The notes: generated from the letters alone by a model not told the origin. 64,000 nucleotides of DNA from Bacteroidota bacterium (GCA_018818165.1 JAHISP010000036.1:1-64000); one strand, 5' to 3'; shown: positions 18,229 to 29,500, counted from the stretch's first letter. Translations and numbers: made by a program.

Positions 18229-19886
18229 TATATTTCTTCCTCTGATGTTTTATCATCAAAATGGATTTTAAAAAAACTGTCTAAAGTCATTATCTTAATT
18301 GAGCAAGCATATTCACATTTTTTACAACTTACTCCTCGGCATAACGCCTCGTTAAGAATAATCGATATGGAACCACTCTCACTTAAAATTGATAATGCAT
18401 TCGTGGGACATACATCAATACATACATTGCATATGGTACATTGATCAAAATTTCTTTTAACAATTCTGCCTATGTTTGGAATAGTTTTTAATCCAAATAA
18501 ACCAAGATCATCAATATCTCTTTTAACTGTACGAATAATTTCGGGATTTCCATCAGCATTTGGAAGAGCGGGGAATGAATATTTTTTTAGAAAATTCCTA
18601 TACATTGATAAAGGCATTCCCTCTGTCCAATATGAAAGCTCCAAAATAAAAATCTTTTTAAAGATGTCGGATGAAGCAAAAATGTAATGAGTATCGCGTA
18701 ATTTAGATGCGAGCGAACTCATAAATTCCAAGTCGTTAGGATTCTTTGCTAACCGGCAAGCCATTGCCAAAGACGTGTTTCCCACCTGATATGTTTTTTT
18801 TACACTCGGAGGAATCATTCCTACCTGTAAAGCTTTTTTAGCATCAACATAAGTTCCCGCCGCGCCCGACATATAAATTGTGTGAATATCTTCTACAGAA
18901 ATACCTGCTGCTTTACAAAGAGTAAGATAACCGGCTCGTATAGCTCCAATTGCTTTTCCGGCTTCAGCTAAATCTTCTTCCGTAAAAGAAATATTATTCC
19001 CAAAGTGAAGACGCTTATCTGCTGTACAAATTCGCGGTAAAGATATCAGCCCGGTTTCAATAGCTTTATACATTGCTGCAATTGTGCCTGTGCTTGTTAT
19101 CCCGATTGGTTTTGGAAAATTAGAATTAACAGGTTGAGATTTCCCGGACATATCTACCAAAGAGCCTTCAACAGGCATTAAATCATTATCAAGTAAGGTC
19201 AATTTGAAATAAGGCTTAGAATATTCCACATCTGCAATAGCGCCGGGAATAGCTAAGACACCGCAAGAAATTTCCTGTCCTTCAAGCGCTGGACCCGCTG
19301 CTGCCGAAGCTGTTATTATTTTCCCTTTGTGGAATAGAGCGATCTCGGCATTTGTACCGAAGTCGATAGATATTGAAGTTTCTTCTTTATCGAGCATGCT
19401 GGTTTGAATAATCATTGCCAATGCGTCTGCACCTACATGATGACAAATAGACGGGGGAATAATTACATCACAGTTAAGTAAGTTTAAATTCGTGATGGAT
19501 TCAGCAGGAATAATAATTGCATCTCTATCCGGGATTTCAATTTGCATCGATTCAAATTTACGGCTTCCGGCAAAAGCTAAATCTTTAATCTCAGTTCCAT
19601 GGAATAAAGAAAGTTGTGTTGGATTTCCACACACAACCAAGCGAACAATATTTTTTGTATCAACACAAAGTTCGGTAATCAACCTGTTTACTGCATCAAT
19701 AAAAATATTGTGGGCTGTTTCAATTCCATATTCTAAAGCAAAATGGAGATGATCTATAATATTGGAGCCAGGTAAAGGATGATTGGTCGTAATAGCAGTG
19801 GACAATATTTCTCCTGAAGAAATATTAATACATTGAGCGCGAAAACCACTGGTTCCCAAATCTATAGCCACAGCCAATTGTGTCAT
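18228..19886 (-). CDS. ramA: RamA-type corrinoid reductive activase
   Basis: This 552-residue protein should reactivate the corrinoid protein by ATP-driven reduction of inactive Co(II) to Co(I). The N-terminal three quarters show ASKHA-type ATPase motifs (DLGTSGF at 9-15, DFGTNAE at 175-181, SGAAGTYVD at 340-348). The C terminus has two ferredoxin-like motifs: C483-C486-C489-C493-P and C516-C521-C524-C528, the second with a CX4C opening. This order, ATPase then two 4Fe-4S motifs, is that of archaeal RamA, not the N-terminal 2Fe-2S layout of acetogen O-demethylase activases. It lies 20 bp after mtaB and overlaps the DUF1638 gene. The symbol follows family resemblance; the exact corrinoid partner (MtaC or the second corrinoid protein) is not shown. 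Confidence 0.9.
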   Translation of the reverse strand: MTQLAVAIDLGTSGFRAQCINISSGEILSTAITTNHPLPGSNIIDHLHFALEYGIETAHNIFIDAVNRLITELCVDTKNIVRLVVCGNPTQLSLFHGTEIKDLAFAGSRKFESMQIEIPDRDAIIIPAESITNLNLLNCDVIIPPSICHHVGADALAMIIQTSMLDKEETSISIDFGTNAEIALFHKGKIITASAAAGPALEGQEISCGVLAIPGAIADVEYSKPYFKLTLLDNDLMPVEGSLVDMSGKSQPVNSNFPKPIGITSTGTIAAMYKAIETGLISLPRICTADKRLHFGNNISFTEEDLAEAGKAIGAIRAGYLTLCKAAGISVEDIHTIYMSGAAGTYVDAKKALQVGMIPPSVKKTYQVGNTSLAMACRLAKNPNDLEFMSSLASKLRDTHYIFASSDIFKKIFILELSYWTEGMPLSMYRNFLKKYSFPALPNADGNPEIIRTVKRDIDDLGLFGLKTIPNIGRIVKRNFDQCTICNVCIDVCPTNALSILSESGSISIILNEALCRGVSCKKCEYACSIKIMTLDSFFKIHFDDKTSEEEI

Positions 19887-19906
19887 TAAATGCCTATATA
19901 AAATTT

Positions 19907-21274
19907 TTATAAATTGTATGAAGAGGGTTTAAATCCCTTTACTTTACTATATTTTTTTAAACACATATCAATAAAATCATCTTCCTTATCAGGCAGTGCT
20001 TCTAGTTCTTTAATATATTTAGTTAACGATTCTTTTTCGAATGCAGTGAATTGTAAATTAGGGTCGTTAAACATAAGTTCACCGCTCTTTAATGCGGCGG
20101 CTCTTGCTCGTGAATATAGACTTTCATTATTATCAACAACAGCTTTACCAATTGCCCAAGCATTATCGGGGCAAAGTATAAAGCTATGTGGACTCCGGTA
20201 GCGGTCAGAATTGATTAAGCATGCCTGGAATTGTTTTTGAAATCCTAATTCAATTGCTGAATTTAATGCAGCAGCATCGTATCCCAGAATTTCTGTAAAA
20301 ACAGCCGACGAAGAACCGCCAAACATATCGGTGTATTGAATTGCTTCGTTAGACCAGAGATCGCATACGGCTGCCATCAGATTACCGCAAAGATCCATAT
20401 GCGCGCAAGCGCTCGCTTTTCCTTCTGTAGAGATAGGAATACCGGTAATAGCTTTGATTATCGGATTTTCGTAGGCGCAGTCTTTACCGGGTCCAACAGC
20501 TCCGCATTCATAGGCAACAAGAGTATTGCTAACGCTTATTGCCCGGCTTAAAGCTGCAAGAGTTTGAGGAATATCTTTCGAAATAAAACCACCAGCCATA
20601 AACATTGCAGTATTTGCATGAGCACAACTGGTATCGCCACCTGGAATACAATTGTTATTTTTGGCAATATCAACAATATTTGTCCATAGCCATTCCATAT
20701 CTCTTCCACCAAGCACAGCCTGCCCGAAAAGTAATCCCGTAACATCATTTCGAATAATGCTGTAATCAAATATTTCTTTACCGCCTAAGGATTCGATTGA
20801 TATAATATCGGCATATTTGGAACTATATTTAAATGCTTCAAAAATTTTATCGGTGCGTTCCGAGTTACGCATATCTATTTGATCAGGTTTGCGTATATCC
20901 GCAATAGTCGAACGGTACGAACACTTAAGTCCATACTTTTCATAATATTCATCTAATTGATGGGCAGTTTGTGCAGCTATTTCCATACCCCATTGGGGAT
21001 TATCGGTCATCTGAAAAACATGTTCATTTTCAATTTGAATAGCGGGTATGCCAACAATTACGCATCTTTCCAATGCATCTTCGTTAGCTCTTTCAAACTC
21101 GCGCAACAATGATTTAATAGTTTTCTCACTTCCTGGGCGCGGATGGGGAACAATTTCAGGAATAACATAACCTCCGCCCAAAATCAATCCGCGTTTTGTT
21201 TTAACCGGTTTTAAAGCAGTGCCGAATATCATTTCTTTAGCAGATTTATAAGCCATCGAATTGCTCAGTTTCAT
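19907..21274 (-). CDS. mtaB: Methanol:corrinoid methyltransferase MtaB
   Basis: A 455-residue zinc enzyme that should move the methyl group of methanol onto the corrinoid of MtaC. The decisive evidence is the ligand set E161 (SIESLGGKE), C217 (GGDTSCAHA) and C266 (GPGKDCAYE). The spacings of 56 and 49 residues are exactly those of E164, C220 and C269 in the Methanosarcina barkeri enzyme. The length also matches the family. No in-frame stop is present, so it is not a pyrrolysine-type methylamine enzyme. It lies between mtaC and ramA with 20-30 bp gaps, and AGAAGGA precedes the start. Methanol is the most likely substrate, but bacterial MtaB-like enzymes may accept other small alcohols or methyl donors. 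Confidence 0.92.
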   Translation of the reverse strand: MKLSNSMAYKSAKEMIFGTALKPVKTKRGLILGGGYVIPEIVPHPRPGSEKTIKSLLREFERANEDALERCVIVGIPAIQIENEHVFQMTDNPQWGMEIAAQTAHQLDEYYEKYGLKCSYRSTIADIRKPDQIDMRNSERTDKIFEAFKYSSKYADIISIESLGGKEIFDYSIIRNDVTGLLFGQAVLGGRDMEWLWTNIVDIAKNNNCIPGGDTSCAHANTAMFMAGGFISKDIPQTLAALSRAISVSNTLVAYECGAVGPGKDCAYENPIIKAITGIPISTEGKASACAHMDLCGNLMAAVCDLWSNEAIQYTDMFGGSSSAVFTEILGYDAAALNSAIELGFQKQFQACLINSDRYRSPHSFILCPDNAWAIGKAVVDNNESLYSRARAAALKSGELMFNDPNLQFTAFEKESLTKYIKELEALPDKEDDFIDMCLKKYSKVKGFKPSSYNL

Positions 21275-21304
21275 TTTATAATCCTTCTAATTTAAAAGTA
21301 AATT

Positions 21305-22054
21305 TTAACCATTCCACTTAGTTCTCATTTCTAACCAGCTTAATCCATTTAGAGCGTCTTCTGCCAAAGCTGGAGCCTGACTTGCTTCCTTGCCCCAAAT
21401 ACCTAAATCGAAACTTGTTACAAACTCTTCATTCACTGCACCGCCACCGCATATGAAAGGTATGTTTAAGTTTATTTGTTTTAATCCAAATGCAATTTTA
21501 GGAAAGGCAGTCATTGTGGTTGTCATTAAAGCTGTTCCTGTTACTATTATCGGTTTATGAATACGGCATGCTTCGATTACATCATCAACAGGCACATCAG
21601 CTCCAAGGTTTATTACTTCGTAACCGGCTGCGTTTAATAATGCATTTACAATAACCTGCCCGATATCATGGATATCACCTTCGGCAGTATGTGTTACAAC
21701 TTTCGCTTTCTTTTCCATTGGTCTTCCCAATTTCTGTTCACATAGTTTAATACCCGCAATCATAGAATCGGAGGATAAAATAACTTGTGGAAGAAAGTAA
21801 ACACCAAGCTCCCATAAACGGCTTACTTCTTTCATTCCGGCAATTAAACCGCCGTTAATAATTTCCATTGGCTCTTTAATATGTAGAATACTTTTAACTA
21901 GGTTTTCCAATTCATCTTCGTTACCCGAAACAATGCAATCTGCTACTTTTTGTAAATTTTCATCTTCCGATACTTTCCTTGCAGTTTGACGAGCAACTTC
22001 GACATTTATATCATACCTTGTAAATATTTTGTTTGTTTCTGATTTAGGTTTCAT
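21305..22054 (-). CDS. mtaC: Methanol corrinoid protein MtaC
   Basis: This 249-residue methyl carrier has a helical cap domain (about 25-110) followed by a B12-binding Rossmann domain. The cobalt-ligand motif is G126-D-I-H129-D-I-G. Later landmarks are INLGADVPVDDV, TALMTTTM and FICGGGAVNEEF. It would accept the methyl group from MtaB and pass it to a second methyltransferase. A GGAG site precedes the ATG. It lies 30 bp upstream of mtaB, and 58 bp separate it from the kinase-less sensor gene before it. The first 30 residues precede the cap domain proper; a later start is possible but no better ribosome site is seen. Confidence 0.9.
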   Translation of the reverse strand: MKPKSETNKIFTRYDINVEVARQTARKVSEDENLQKVADCIVSGNEDELENLVKSILHIKEPMEIINGGLIAGMKEVSRLWELGVYFLPQVILSSDSMIAGIKLCEQKLGRPMEKKAKVVTHTAEGDIHDIGQVIVNALLNAAGYEVINLGADVPVDDVIEACRIHKPIIVTGTALMTTTMTAFPKIAFGLKQINLNIPFICGGGAVNEEFVTSFDLGIWGKEASQAPALAEDALNGLSWLEMRTKWNG

Positions 22055-22112
22055 TTGTACTCCATATACAGAGTATATGATAATTAATTATTATATTTTA
22101 TTATTGTTTGTC

Positions 22113-25100
22113 TTAACTATGCACACTATACTTTTTGGGTTTTCCTTCTTTCTCAAGCAGCGCATTTATTTCTTTTTTTAACTCAATCATTTTTTCTTCT
22201 CTTCCAACCATAAGTCTGTTGAAACGATTAATTTCGTCTATCTGCTCTTTAAGCTCTTGTTCAATCCGTTTACGTTCAGTAACATCACGGAAATTTATAA
22301 CAATCCCATTCACACTCGGCACATTAAATAAATTTTTACCTGTCCCCTCTAAGTAACGCCAATTTCCGTCGCAGTGTAAAAATCTAAAGTCAACTTTCTC
22401 CGTTTCTCCAATTTTCGGCAATAATCCGATAAACTGTTTTTGAATTCGTTCAATATCTTCATGATGAACAAACTCAAAAGCACTTTTACCAATAAGTTCA
22501 CCGTGCCTATAACCCAAAACACTTTCATGGGAAGGACTTTCATATATAATATCACCATTCTTGTCGAGTAGAGAAATCACATCACTTGAGTTTTCTATTA
22601 AAGACCTAAAGTATTCCTCACTTTCTTTTAGATTGTTATATGCGATAAAGCTTGTTAGTGAATCTTCCAACCGTTTTCCGATCTCGTTGAAAAGTCGTTC
22701 TTCCTCTTTAGTCCAAATACGTACATATGAACTTTGATGAAATCCAAGCAGCCATGGCTTGCCTACTTTGGGATAAATTGCAACCGACATTAAGCATTTG
22801 AAACCAAACTGTTCCGATACTTCTGCAGGTAGTGGATACGAAGTATTAGTGCCAAATTGAAGAGGTCCGTTATTTGAAAGCAAAAGCCTGAGTATGCCTG
22901 CTACTTGTGTATCCATAGGTATCTCAAGTCCTGATTCAAGAATACCGCTATATTCCGGTTTAGTTCTCTCTATAAGTACTTTCAATGTTTCAATATTTGG
23001 ATCGCAAGGGTACATTAAGAATACCTGGTCGCAGTTGAAAATCGAAATCATGGTATTGAGTACACTACTCATCATTTTCTCAAGATTATTCGTTCCCTGA
23101 AAAGCCAGGTTAATTCTATCTATACTTTCAAAATAGCGGAGATTTTCCTGCCGTTCTTGCTCAATAATTTTGCGCTCGGTAATATCTTGCCCGATTGCCA
23201 AAACACCAATTATTATTCCATTACTATCGTGCTCTGCTACAAATGCTACTGCATAATTATTATCATTATCATTTAGATCGGTAAATACTATTTCCATTTC
23301 TATTGGATTACCGGTCTTTAAAACTTTTAATAGATTTTCCTGGTACTTTGTTACATCTTCCGAATTTTTAAATTTATGCTCAATTAGTCTTTGTCCCATA
23401 ATAGAAGTATCTGAATAATTACTAACTGCATTTTGATGATTTAGATATGTTACATTTCCATTAATATCGTAGCGCATTATATGATGAGGTAAATTTTCAG
23501 CTAAAGTTCTGAATTCTCTTTCTCTGTTTATAAGTTTCTGTTCAGCTTTTTTGCGTTCAGTAATATCAAATACTGTTGAACGGCTCATTATAAAATTTCC
23601 ATTACTATCTTTTAGAGCTGTAGCATTAAGCATTATAGGAAAGACTAAACCATCTTTACGAACTAATTCAAATTCTAAATCATTTATTAATCCTCTTTCC
23701 ATAAATACAGAAAAGTTTTTATTAAAAATCTCCTGGCTCTCTTTAGTAATAATATCAATGAATTTCATCTTTCCAACAACTTCATCAAAAGTATAGCCAA
23801 GCCATTCAAGTTCAGTATGGTTCATTCTTACGATCACACCATTTTTATCCAGTGAATGGTAACCGCACGGTGCGCGATTGTAAAGATCACGAATTTCTTC
23901 CGCAGCAAGATATAAAGCTTCTTCCGCCAGCTTGCTCTCTGTAATGTCCATAAGGTTTCCTACAAGTCGCACTACCTTACCTTCTTCATAAACAGGTTGG
24001 GCGGTTGTACGAATCCACAAAGGTTTCCCTGTGAACGTGGTGAATTGAAATTCAAAGTCATAGGGTTCACCCTGCTCACAAGCGCGTTGAAATGCATCTT
24101 GGAGGATTAGTCTATCTTCTGATCCGTAACACGTTAGACTTTCCTTTATATGATCTATGTTTGGATCGTTGGGTATTTCATGTATCCTATAGAGTTCTTC
24201 TGTCCAGAACATCTTACCCGACTTAACATCAAATTCCCAACCACCCACTTTGGTCAATTGTTGTGTAGTATTAAGCAAAGCCTCGCTTTTTTGCAGTGCT
24301 TCTTCAGCATGTTTACGCTCGGTAATATCAATAAGCGAAACAATAACCTTATCCCAATTATTTTCATATTCCTTGGCAATTGATTGCCTAATTACAACAT
24401 TTTTTATTTCACCGGTAAAATCTTTAAGTGTAGCTTCACCATAAAACTTAAATTTACCAGAAGCTAAAGCAATAAAAGTTTCCTTTACATATTTAAGCAG
24501 CTCGTCAGTTGTTGCATTACTCAGTCCGTTCAACAGACTTACTTTATCCTCAGCTTTGTATAATTCCAATGATGCATTGTTAAATGAATTTACTTTCATT
24601 TTATCAACACATTTTAAAACCTCCTCAGGATGATTATCAAAAAAGCTGCGCAAGTCTGTAACTCCACTCTCTTTAAGTTGATCTATAAGCTTTTTGACTT
24701 CTGAATAATCTTCTTCCCATAAAGAAATAGGAGAATCTTCAAATAGCTGATAATAGTGTGCCTCACTTTTGAGCAAAGCTTCTTCCGCATGTTTACGCTC
24801 TGTAATATCTCTTGTAACAGTTAAAATATTTTGAGGAATAAAATTTTCATCTCTTAGAAAAGATGCAGACATTTCAACCCAGATTATAGAACCATTCTTA
24901 TGATACATTTCTAATTCAAGCAAAATAGTTCTTGATGGATCGGATTTTCCACTAGTCTCAAACAATAATTGCTCGGTGAGAACATTCTTTGCCTTCTTAA
25001 ATGATTCAGGTGGTAAAATTTGATCTAAGGAAAGCACCAAAGCTTCTTCAACTGTAAATCCACGAAGTTTAAATACTGAAGGACTTAAATAAGTTGGTTT

Positions 25101-25361
25101 AAGCTCCATATCTAAAATAGAAATTGTATCAGCAGTGTTTTCGGCAATAAGACGATAACGCTCTTCACTTTCCTCTAATTTTTTTCTTGTCTCTTCCAGG
25201 TCTTCCAACATATTTAAAAGGGCTTCCGATTTTTTCTCAAGATACTCCATTTGTTCGAGTAATTGAGGATAATAAGTTTTACGGAAAGAATGTTCGCCAA
25301 TACCTATTAATTTTTCTTGTATTGAATATTCTTTATCTTTTGAATCAGAGTGCGCGTTCAT
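22113..25361 (-). CDS. Soluble six-PAS/one-GAF sensor without kinase
   Basis: A 1082-residue cytoplasmic protein with no membrane helix. After a coiled N terminus (about 20-65) come PAS1, a long PAS2 of the LWEEDYSEVKK type, PAS3, PAS4, PAS5, a GAF domain (about 750-930, with GFHQSSYVRIW) and PAS6. The chain ends with the helical tail NRFNRLMVGREEKMIELKKE. No catalytic output domain is present. It is translated just after the iron alcohol dehydrogenase, whose gene it overlaps by 17 nt, and just before mtaC. It is thus embedded in the methyl-transfer operon and probably senses a metabolite or redox state of that pathway. The heme-binding PAS/GAF kinases that control methyltransferase genes in Methanosarcina are a functional parallel, not a demonstrated homologue. 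Confidence 0.8.
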   Translation of the reverse strand: MNAHSDSKDKEYSIQEKLIGIGEHSFRKTYYPQLLEQMEYLEKKSEALLNMLEDLEETRKKLEESEERYRLIAENTADTISILDMELKPTYLSPSVFKLRGFTVEEALVLSLDQILPPESFKKAKNVLTEQLLFETSGKSDPSRTILLELEMYHKNGSIIWVEMSASFLRDENFIPQNILTVTRDITERKHAEEALLKSEAHYYQLFEDSPISLWEEDYSEVKKLIDQLKESGVTDLRSFFDNHPEEVLKCVDKMKVNSFNNASLELYKAEDKVSLLNGLSNATTDELLKYVKETFIALASGKFKFYGEATLKDFTGEIKNVVIRQSIAKEYENNWDKVIVSLIDITERKHAEEALQKSEALLNTTQQLTKVGGWEFDVKSGKMFWTEELYRIHEIPNDPNIDHIKESLTCYGSEDRLILQDAFQRACEQGEPYDFEFQFTTFTGKPLWIRTTAQPVYEEGKVVRLVGNLMDITESKLAEEALYLAAEEIRDLYNRAPCGYHSLDKNGVIVRMNHTELEWLGYTFDEVVGKMKFIDIITKESQEIFNKNFSVFMERGLINDLEFELVRKDGLVFPIMLNATALKDSNGNFIMSRSTVFDITERKKAEQKLINREREFRTLAENLPHHIMRYDINGNVTYLNHQNAVSNYSDTSIMGQRLIEHKFKNSEDVTKYQENLLKVLKTGNPIEMEIVFTDLNDNDNNYAVAFVAEHDSNGIIIGVLAIGQDITERKIIEQERQENLRYFESIDRINLAFQGTNNLEKMMSSVLNTMISIFNCDQVFLMYPCDPNIETLKVLIERTKPEYSGILESGLEIPMDTQVAGILRLLLSNNGPLQFGTNTSYPLPAEVSEQFGFKCLMSVAIYPKVGKPWLLGFHQSSYVRIWTKEEERLFNEIGKRLEDSLTSFIAYNNLKESEEYFRSLIENSSDVISLLDKNGDIIYESPSHESVLGYRHGELIGKSAFEFVHHEDIERIQKQFIGLLPKIGETEKVDFRFLHCDGNWRYLEGTGKNLFNVPSVNGIVINFRDVTERKRIEQELKEQIDEINRFNRLMVGREEKMIELKKEINALLEKEGKPKKYSVHS

Positions 25362-26511
25362 AAATTGCCTTTATATCTTCTAATTTTGGTTTTCGTGGAT
25401 TGGTGGCTAAACATGGATCTTCAATAGCATTTTTTGCCAATTGATCTAAATCCTTTTTACCTACTCCTAATTCACCAAGGGTTATATTTATTCCTGCATC
25501 CTTTCTAAGTTGTGCAATTTTATTTAGAAGAAGAGATTTTTTTTCCCTTGTATTCTGCATTTTCATATCAAGGTTTAAGGCTTCACTTATATTAGTATAT
25601 TTTTCGACCGAGGCCTCAAAATTGAAATCAATAACATATTCCAACAAAACGGCATTACAAACGCCATGCGCTAAACCTAATAAACCTCCAAGGCTATGCG
25701 CCATACTATGAACCAATCCTAAACTGGCGTTTGAAAAAGCCATACCTGCAAGTAAGCTTGCCATCATCATATTGTTTCGGTACTTCATATCCATAGGATT
25801 GTTAAGCGCATGAATTAAATTTTCGTTTATTAAACGAATGGCTTCTAGCGCAGCAAGATCCGTAATGGGAAAGCTTAAATTAGAAACATAAGCTTCACAT
25901 GCATGAACAAATGCGTCTATTCCTGTTGCTGCTGTAAGCTCGGTTGGCATTGTGGTTGTGGTTTCAGGATCGATTAAAGAAACATCTGGGATTACAGTTT
26001 TGCTGATGATAGCAATTTTAACTTTTCTAGATGAATCAACTATTATTGCAAATTGAGAAATATCAGCCGAAGTACCGGCAGTTGTTGGAATACAGATTAA
26101 AGGCGGTCCGGGAATTGGCACTTCATCTACGCCTTCAAACTCAAGAATATGTTTATTGTTGGTTGATACAATTCCAATACCCTTTGCGCAATCCAGTGGG
26201 CTTCCACCGCCAATAGCAACAATTATATCGCAGCCATTTTCACTAAAAGTTTTTACCCCCGCCATAACTTCATAATCTTTAGGATTTGGCGTTACATCCT
26301 TAAAAAGAACATATTGTATTCCTTCTTGAATTAAATTCTCTTCCACTTTCTTAACCCAGCCAGCCTGGATTATACCAGGATCGGTTACAAGCATCACTTT
26401 TTTTGCACCAAAATTTCTAATATGACGGCTGGTTAAATTAATAGCCCCTTGTCCATAAATGAATTCCGGGATGACAAATCTTCTGAGATTTAACAGACTT
26501 TCGTTTTCCAT
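25345..26511 (-). CDS. Iron-containing alcohol dehydrogenase
   Basis: This 388-residue group III NAD(P)-dependent alcohol dehydrogenase has the cofactor loop GGGSPLDCAK at 101-110. The metal ligands are D199, H203, H268 and H282, with spacing as in FucO and the NAD-dependent methanol dehydrogenases of Bacillus. It would interconvert an alcohol with its aldehyde, for example methanol and formaldehyde or a C2-C4 alcohol. Sequence alone does not fix the substrate. Its place in the operon, between two sensors and a few kilobases from mtaBC, suggests a second route for the same alcohol or disposal of an aldehyde. Its stop overlaps the next sensor start by 17 nt, and the upstream sensor ends 4 bp before its ATG. 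Confidence 0.88.
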   Translation of the reverse strand: MENESLLNLRRFVIPEFIYGQGAINLTSRHIRNFGAKKVMLVTDPGIIQAGWVKKVEENLIQEGIQYVLFKDVTPNPKDYEVMAGVKTFSENGCDIIVAIGGGSPLDCAKGIGIVSTNNKHILEFEGVDEVPIPGPPLICIPTTAGTSADISQFAIIVDSSRKVKIAIISKTVIPDVSLIDPETTTTMPTELTAATGIDAFVHACEAYVSNLSFPITDLAALEAIRLINENLIHALNNPMDMKYRNNMMMASLLAGMAFSNASLGLVHSMAHSLGGLLGLAHGVCNAVLLEYVIDFNFEASVEKYTNISEALNLDMKMQNTREKKSLLLNKIAQLRKDAGINITLGELGVGKKDLDQLAKNAIEDPCLATNPRKPKLEDIKAIYERAL

Positions 26512-26515
26512 CTTT

Positions 26516-29500
26516 CTATTCCTTTCTCAATAGTTTTAATTCAAGTTCAGCCATTCGTTTTTTTAATTCAACCATCTTTAGTTCCCTGCCAATTGTTAAT
26601 CTTTCAAATCTTTCAAGTTCATCTTTCCTTTTTTTCAATGCCTCTTCAACCTGTTTTCGTTCGGTTATATCTGTAATAATACCTTCAATAGCAATTGGAT
26701 TTCCAGCATTATTGCGTACTAAAATGTTACGTTGATTAAACCAGCGAACCTCGCCCGATTTATGAATGAATTGATATTCATATGTAGGGAAAATTTCACC
26801 TTTAATTAGATTTTTCCATTGCTCTTCAAAATAATTATGCCAATCGGGATGAATTGCATTTTTGATAAGTAGTGGAGAATTATAACATTCTTTAGGAGAA
26901 TAACCGAAAACAGAAAGAGCAGCCTGACTTACGTATTCATATTCTCCATCAGGTACCGACATTCTGTAAATCACATCCTGTGCATTTTCCGCTAAGCGTC
27001 GGAACCGTTCTTCGCTTTGACGTAGTGATTCCGCAGCCAGCTTGCGCTCGGTAATGTCTCTTGCAACCATTAGTACTGTGTTATCTGACATTGGAGAAAT
27101 GGTAGCATCAAACCAGAGTATCTTATTCCCAATAGGTAAATTGTATTCAATACTAAGTAATTTGCTTTCTTTAAGAGTTTGTGAAATATAATTTAGAAAA
27201 TAGTCAGCCTGATCTTTTGGAAATACTTCATGGAGTGTTTTCCCCAATAATTCCTTTGGCGGTTTATATAAGAGAGAAGGATTCGTTTCAGCGATTTTTA
27301 AATAGCGTCCTTCTGAGTTTAGTACAAGCACAACATCAGTCATAGCTGAAAACAATGCACGTAATTCAGCTTCCGATGAACGTAATGTTGCTTCCGCCAG
27401 CTTTCGATCTGTAATATCCTGCACTGTTCCTATTGATAGAAGAGGTTTATCTCCGTCATAGAAAGTCTCGCACTGCTCATGCACAAATTTAATACGTCCA
27501 TCAGAAAAAAGAAGTCTATGGTCAATAGAGTAGGGAGTTTTGTTATTAAGCGAGTTTGTATAAGCAAAATTAACTGCTTCCCTATCGTCGGGATGAATTG
27601 TGTCGAGAAAAGCATCGTAAGTAGTTTTGAATTTTTTGGAGTCAATTTCGAATATTCTATATATTTCATCAGACCAAATAAGAACATTATTGCTCAAATT
27701 CAATTCCCAGCTTCCAATATGTGCAAGGTGTTGAGCTTCATTGAGCTGAGCTTCCCTTTTTAATACTGCTTCTTCCGCCCGCTTGCGTTCCGCGATTTCC
27801 CAAGTAAGGTCGGCAAGAATTGAAATTACTTCTATATCTTTTTTATTATAATCACTCGTCTTGTTTCCTACACCAAGGACTGCTTTTATTTTTTCACTTC
27901 GTAGCACAGGCACAACAAGTTCTCTTATTAATTCGGCGTGCCCCTCCGGCATACCTTTTCGGTTTGGTAGTGAGGTGTAATCATTATGGACTACAGGTCT
28001 TCTCCTATATACACATTCAGCCCAAACACCGGCTGCATCAATTGCATAGTGTAATCCTTTACCTTCAGCTTTGCAAAATTCAGCCTTTGTTCTTGTTGAC
28101 CAATTCTGAAGTGTAAGTGTTTTTTGATCATCTTCAACAAAATGATAAAAACCGATGAGACTGCCAGTAAGTAGCTCGGCTTGGTTCAATGTTTCCTCTA
28201 ATAATTCATCTAATGAATGGGTTGCTGCGAATTGCAATAGGGATAATCGTGTTGTATTTATTGCGTCATTTCGTTTTCTTTCGGTAATATCTGTAACTAT
28301 CGCTTCAATTGCAATTGGATTGCCGGATACATCCTGTACTAAAATATTACGTTGATTCAACCAACGGACTTCTCCCGATTTATGAATTATCTGATATTCA
28401 TAAAAAGGAGGCATTTCACCTTTAAGAAGATTTGCCCATTGCTCTTCAAAATATTTATGCCAATCGGGATGTATTGATTTTTTGATAATCATTGGCGAAT
28501 TATAACATTCTTCAGGAGAATAGCCGAAAACGGAAAGAGCAGCCGGACTTACATATTCATATTTACCATCAGGCAACGACATTCTATAAATTACGTCGCG
28601 AGCATTTTCCGTTAACCGACGGAACTTTTCCTCACTTTCTTTTAGAGTGTTATGTGCAATATAACTTGTTAGCGAATCTTCCAATCTTCGACCAATCTCT
28701 TTGAAAAGCCGTTTTTCTTCAAAAGTCCAGGTTCGTACATATGAGCATTGGTGCATCCCAAACGCCCAAGGTTTTCCTACTTTCGGACGCACGGCTGTCA
28801 TTATCATTGATTTTACACTAAATTTTTCACTACTAACTTTGTTGATTGGTCTGTCACTGCCTTCTGCGAAAGTAATTGGTTCATCGGATTTGAGGGCTTG
28901 TCCTAAATTGTCAGCCATATCGGATGGCATAGGTAAATCCACATTCAAGATTCCGGCACCTGGATATTCATGTTTTGTAATTTCCATTGGAACTTGAAAC
29001 ATAGATGCATCCGGATCGCAGGGATACAAAAGCCATACACGATCACTATCAAAAATAGAAAGCACTGTAGCGAGTACTTCACTCATCATTTGCTCAAGAG
29101 AATCTTTGCCTTGAAGAGCCAGGTTAATTCTATCTATGCTTTCAAAGAAATGCAGATTCGTCAGACGTTCCTGTTCAACAAGTATGCGCTCGGTTATATC
29201 TCTGGCAACCGCATATATTAATTTGTCTGATGGGAAGGAATTCCACTCAATCCATTTGTATGAACCATCCTTGCAAAGGTATCGGTTAGTAAACCGTAAC
29301 ACTTCATTCTGCTTTTCAAGATTTGCAATTGCTAGCAAAGTTGATTCTAAATCATCAGGATGAACCAAATCGAGAAACCGTTTGCCTTCCAATTCGTTTA
29401 ATGGAAAACCAAGTGTTGATTCCCATTCGGGATTTAGCCGGCGAAAATATCCATCAGTATCTGCAATACACAATAAATCGAGCGACTTTGTAAAGTAACG

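Noticed and set aside
19907-21274. Pyrrolysine-type methylamine methyltransferase
   Set aside because: No in-frame amber codon, and the zinc ligand pattern fits MtaB exactly.
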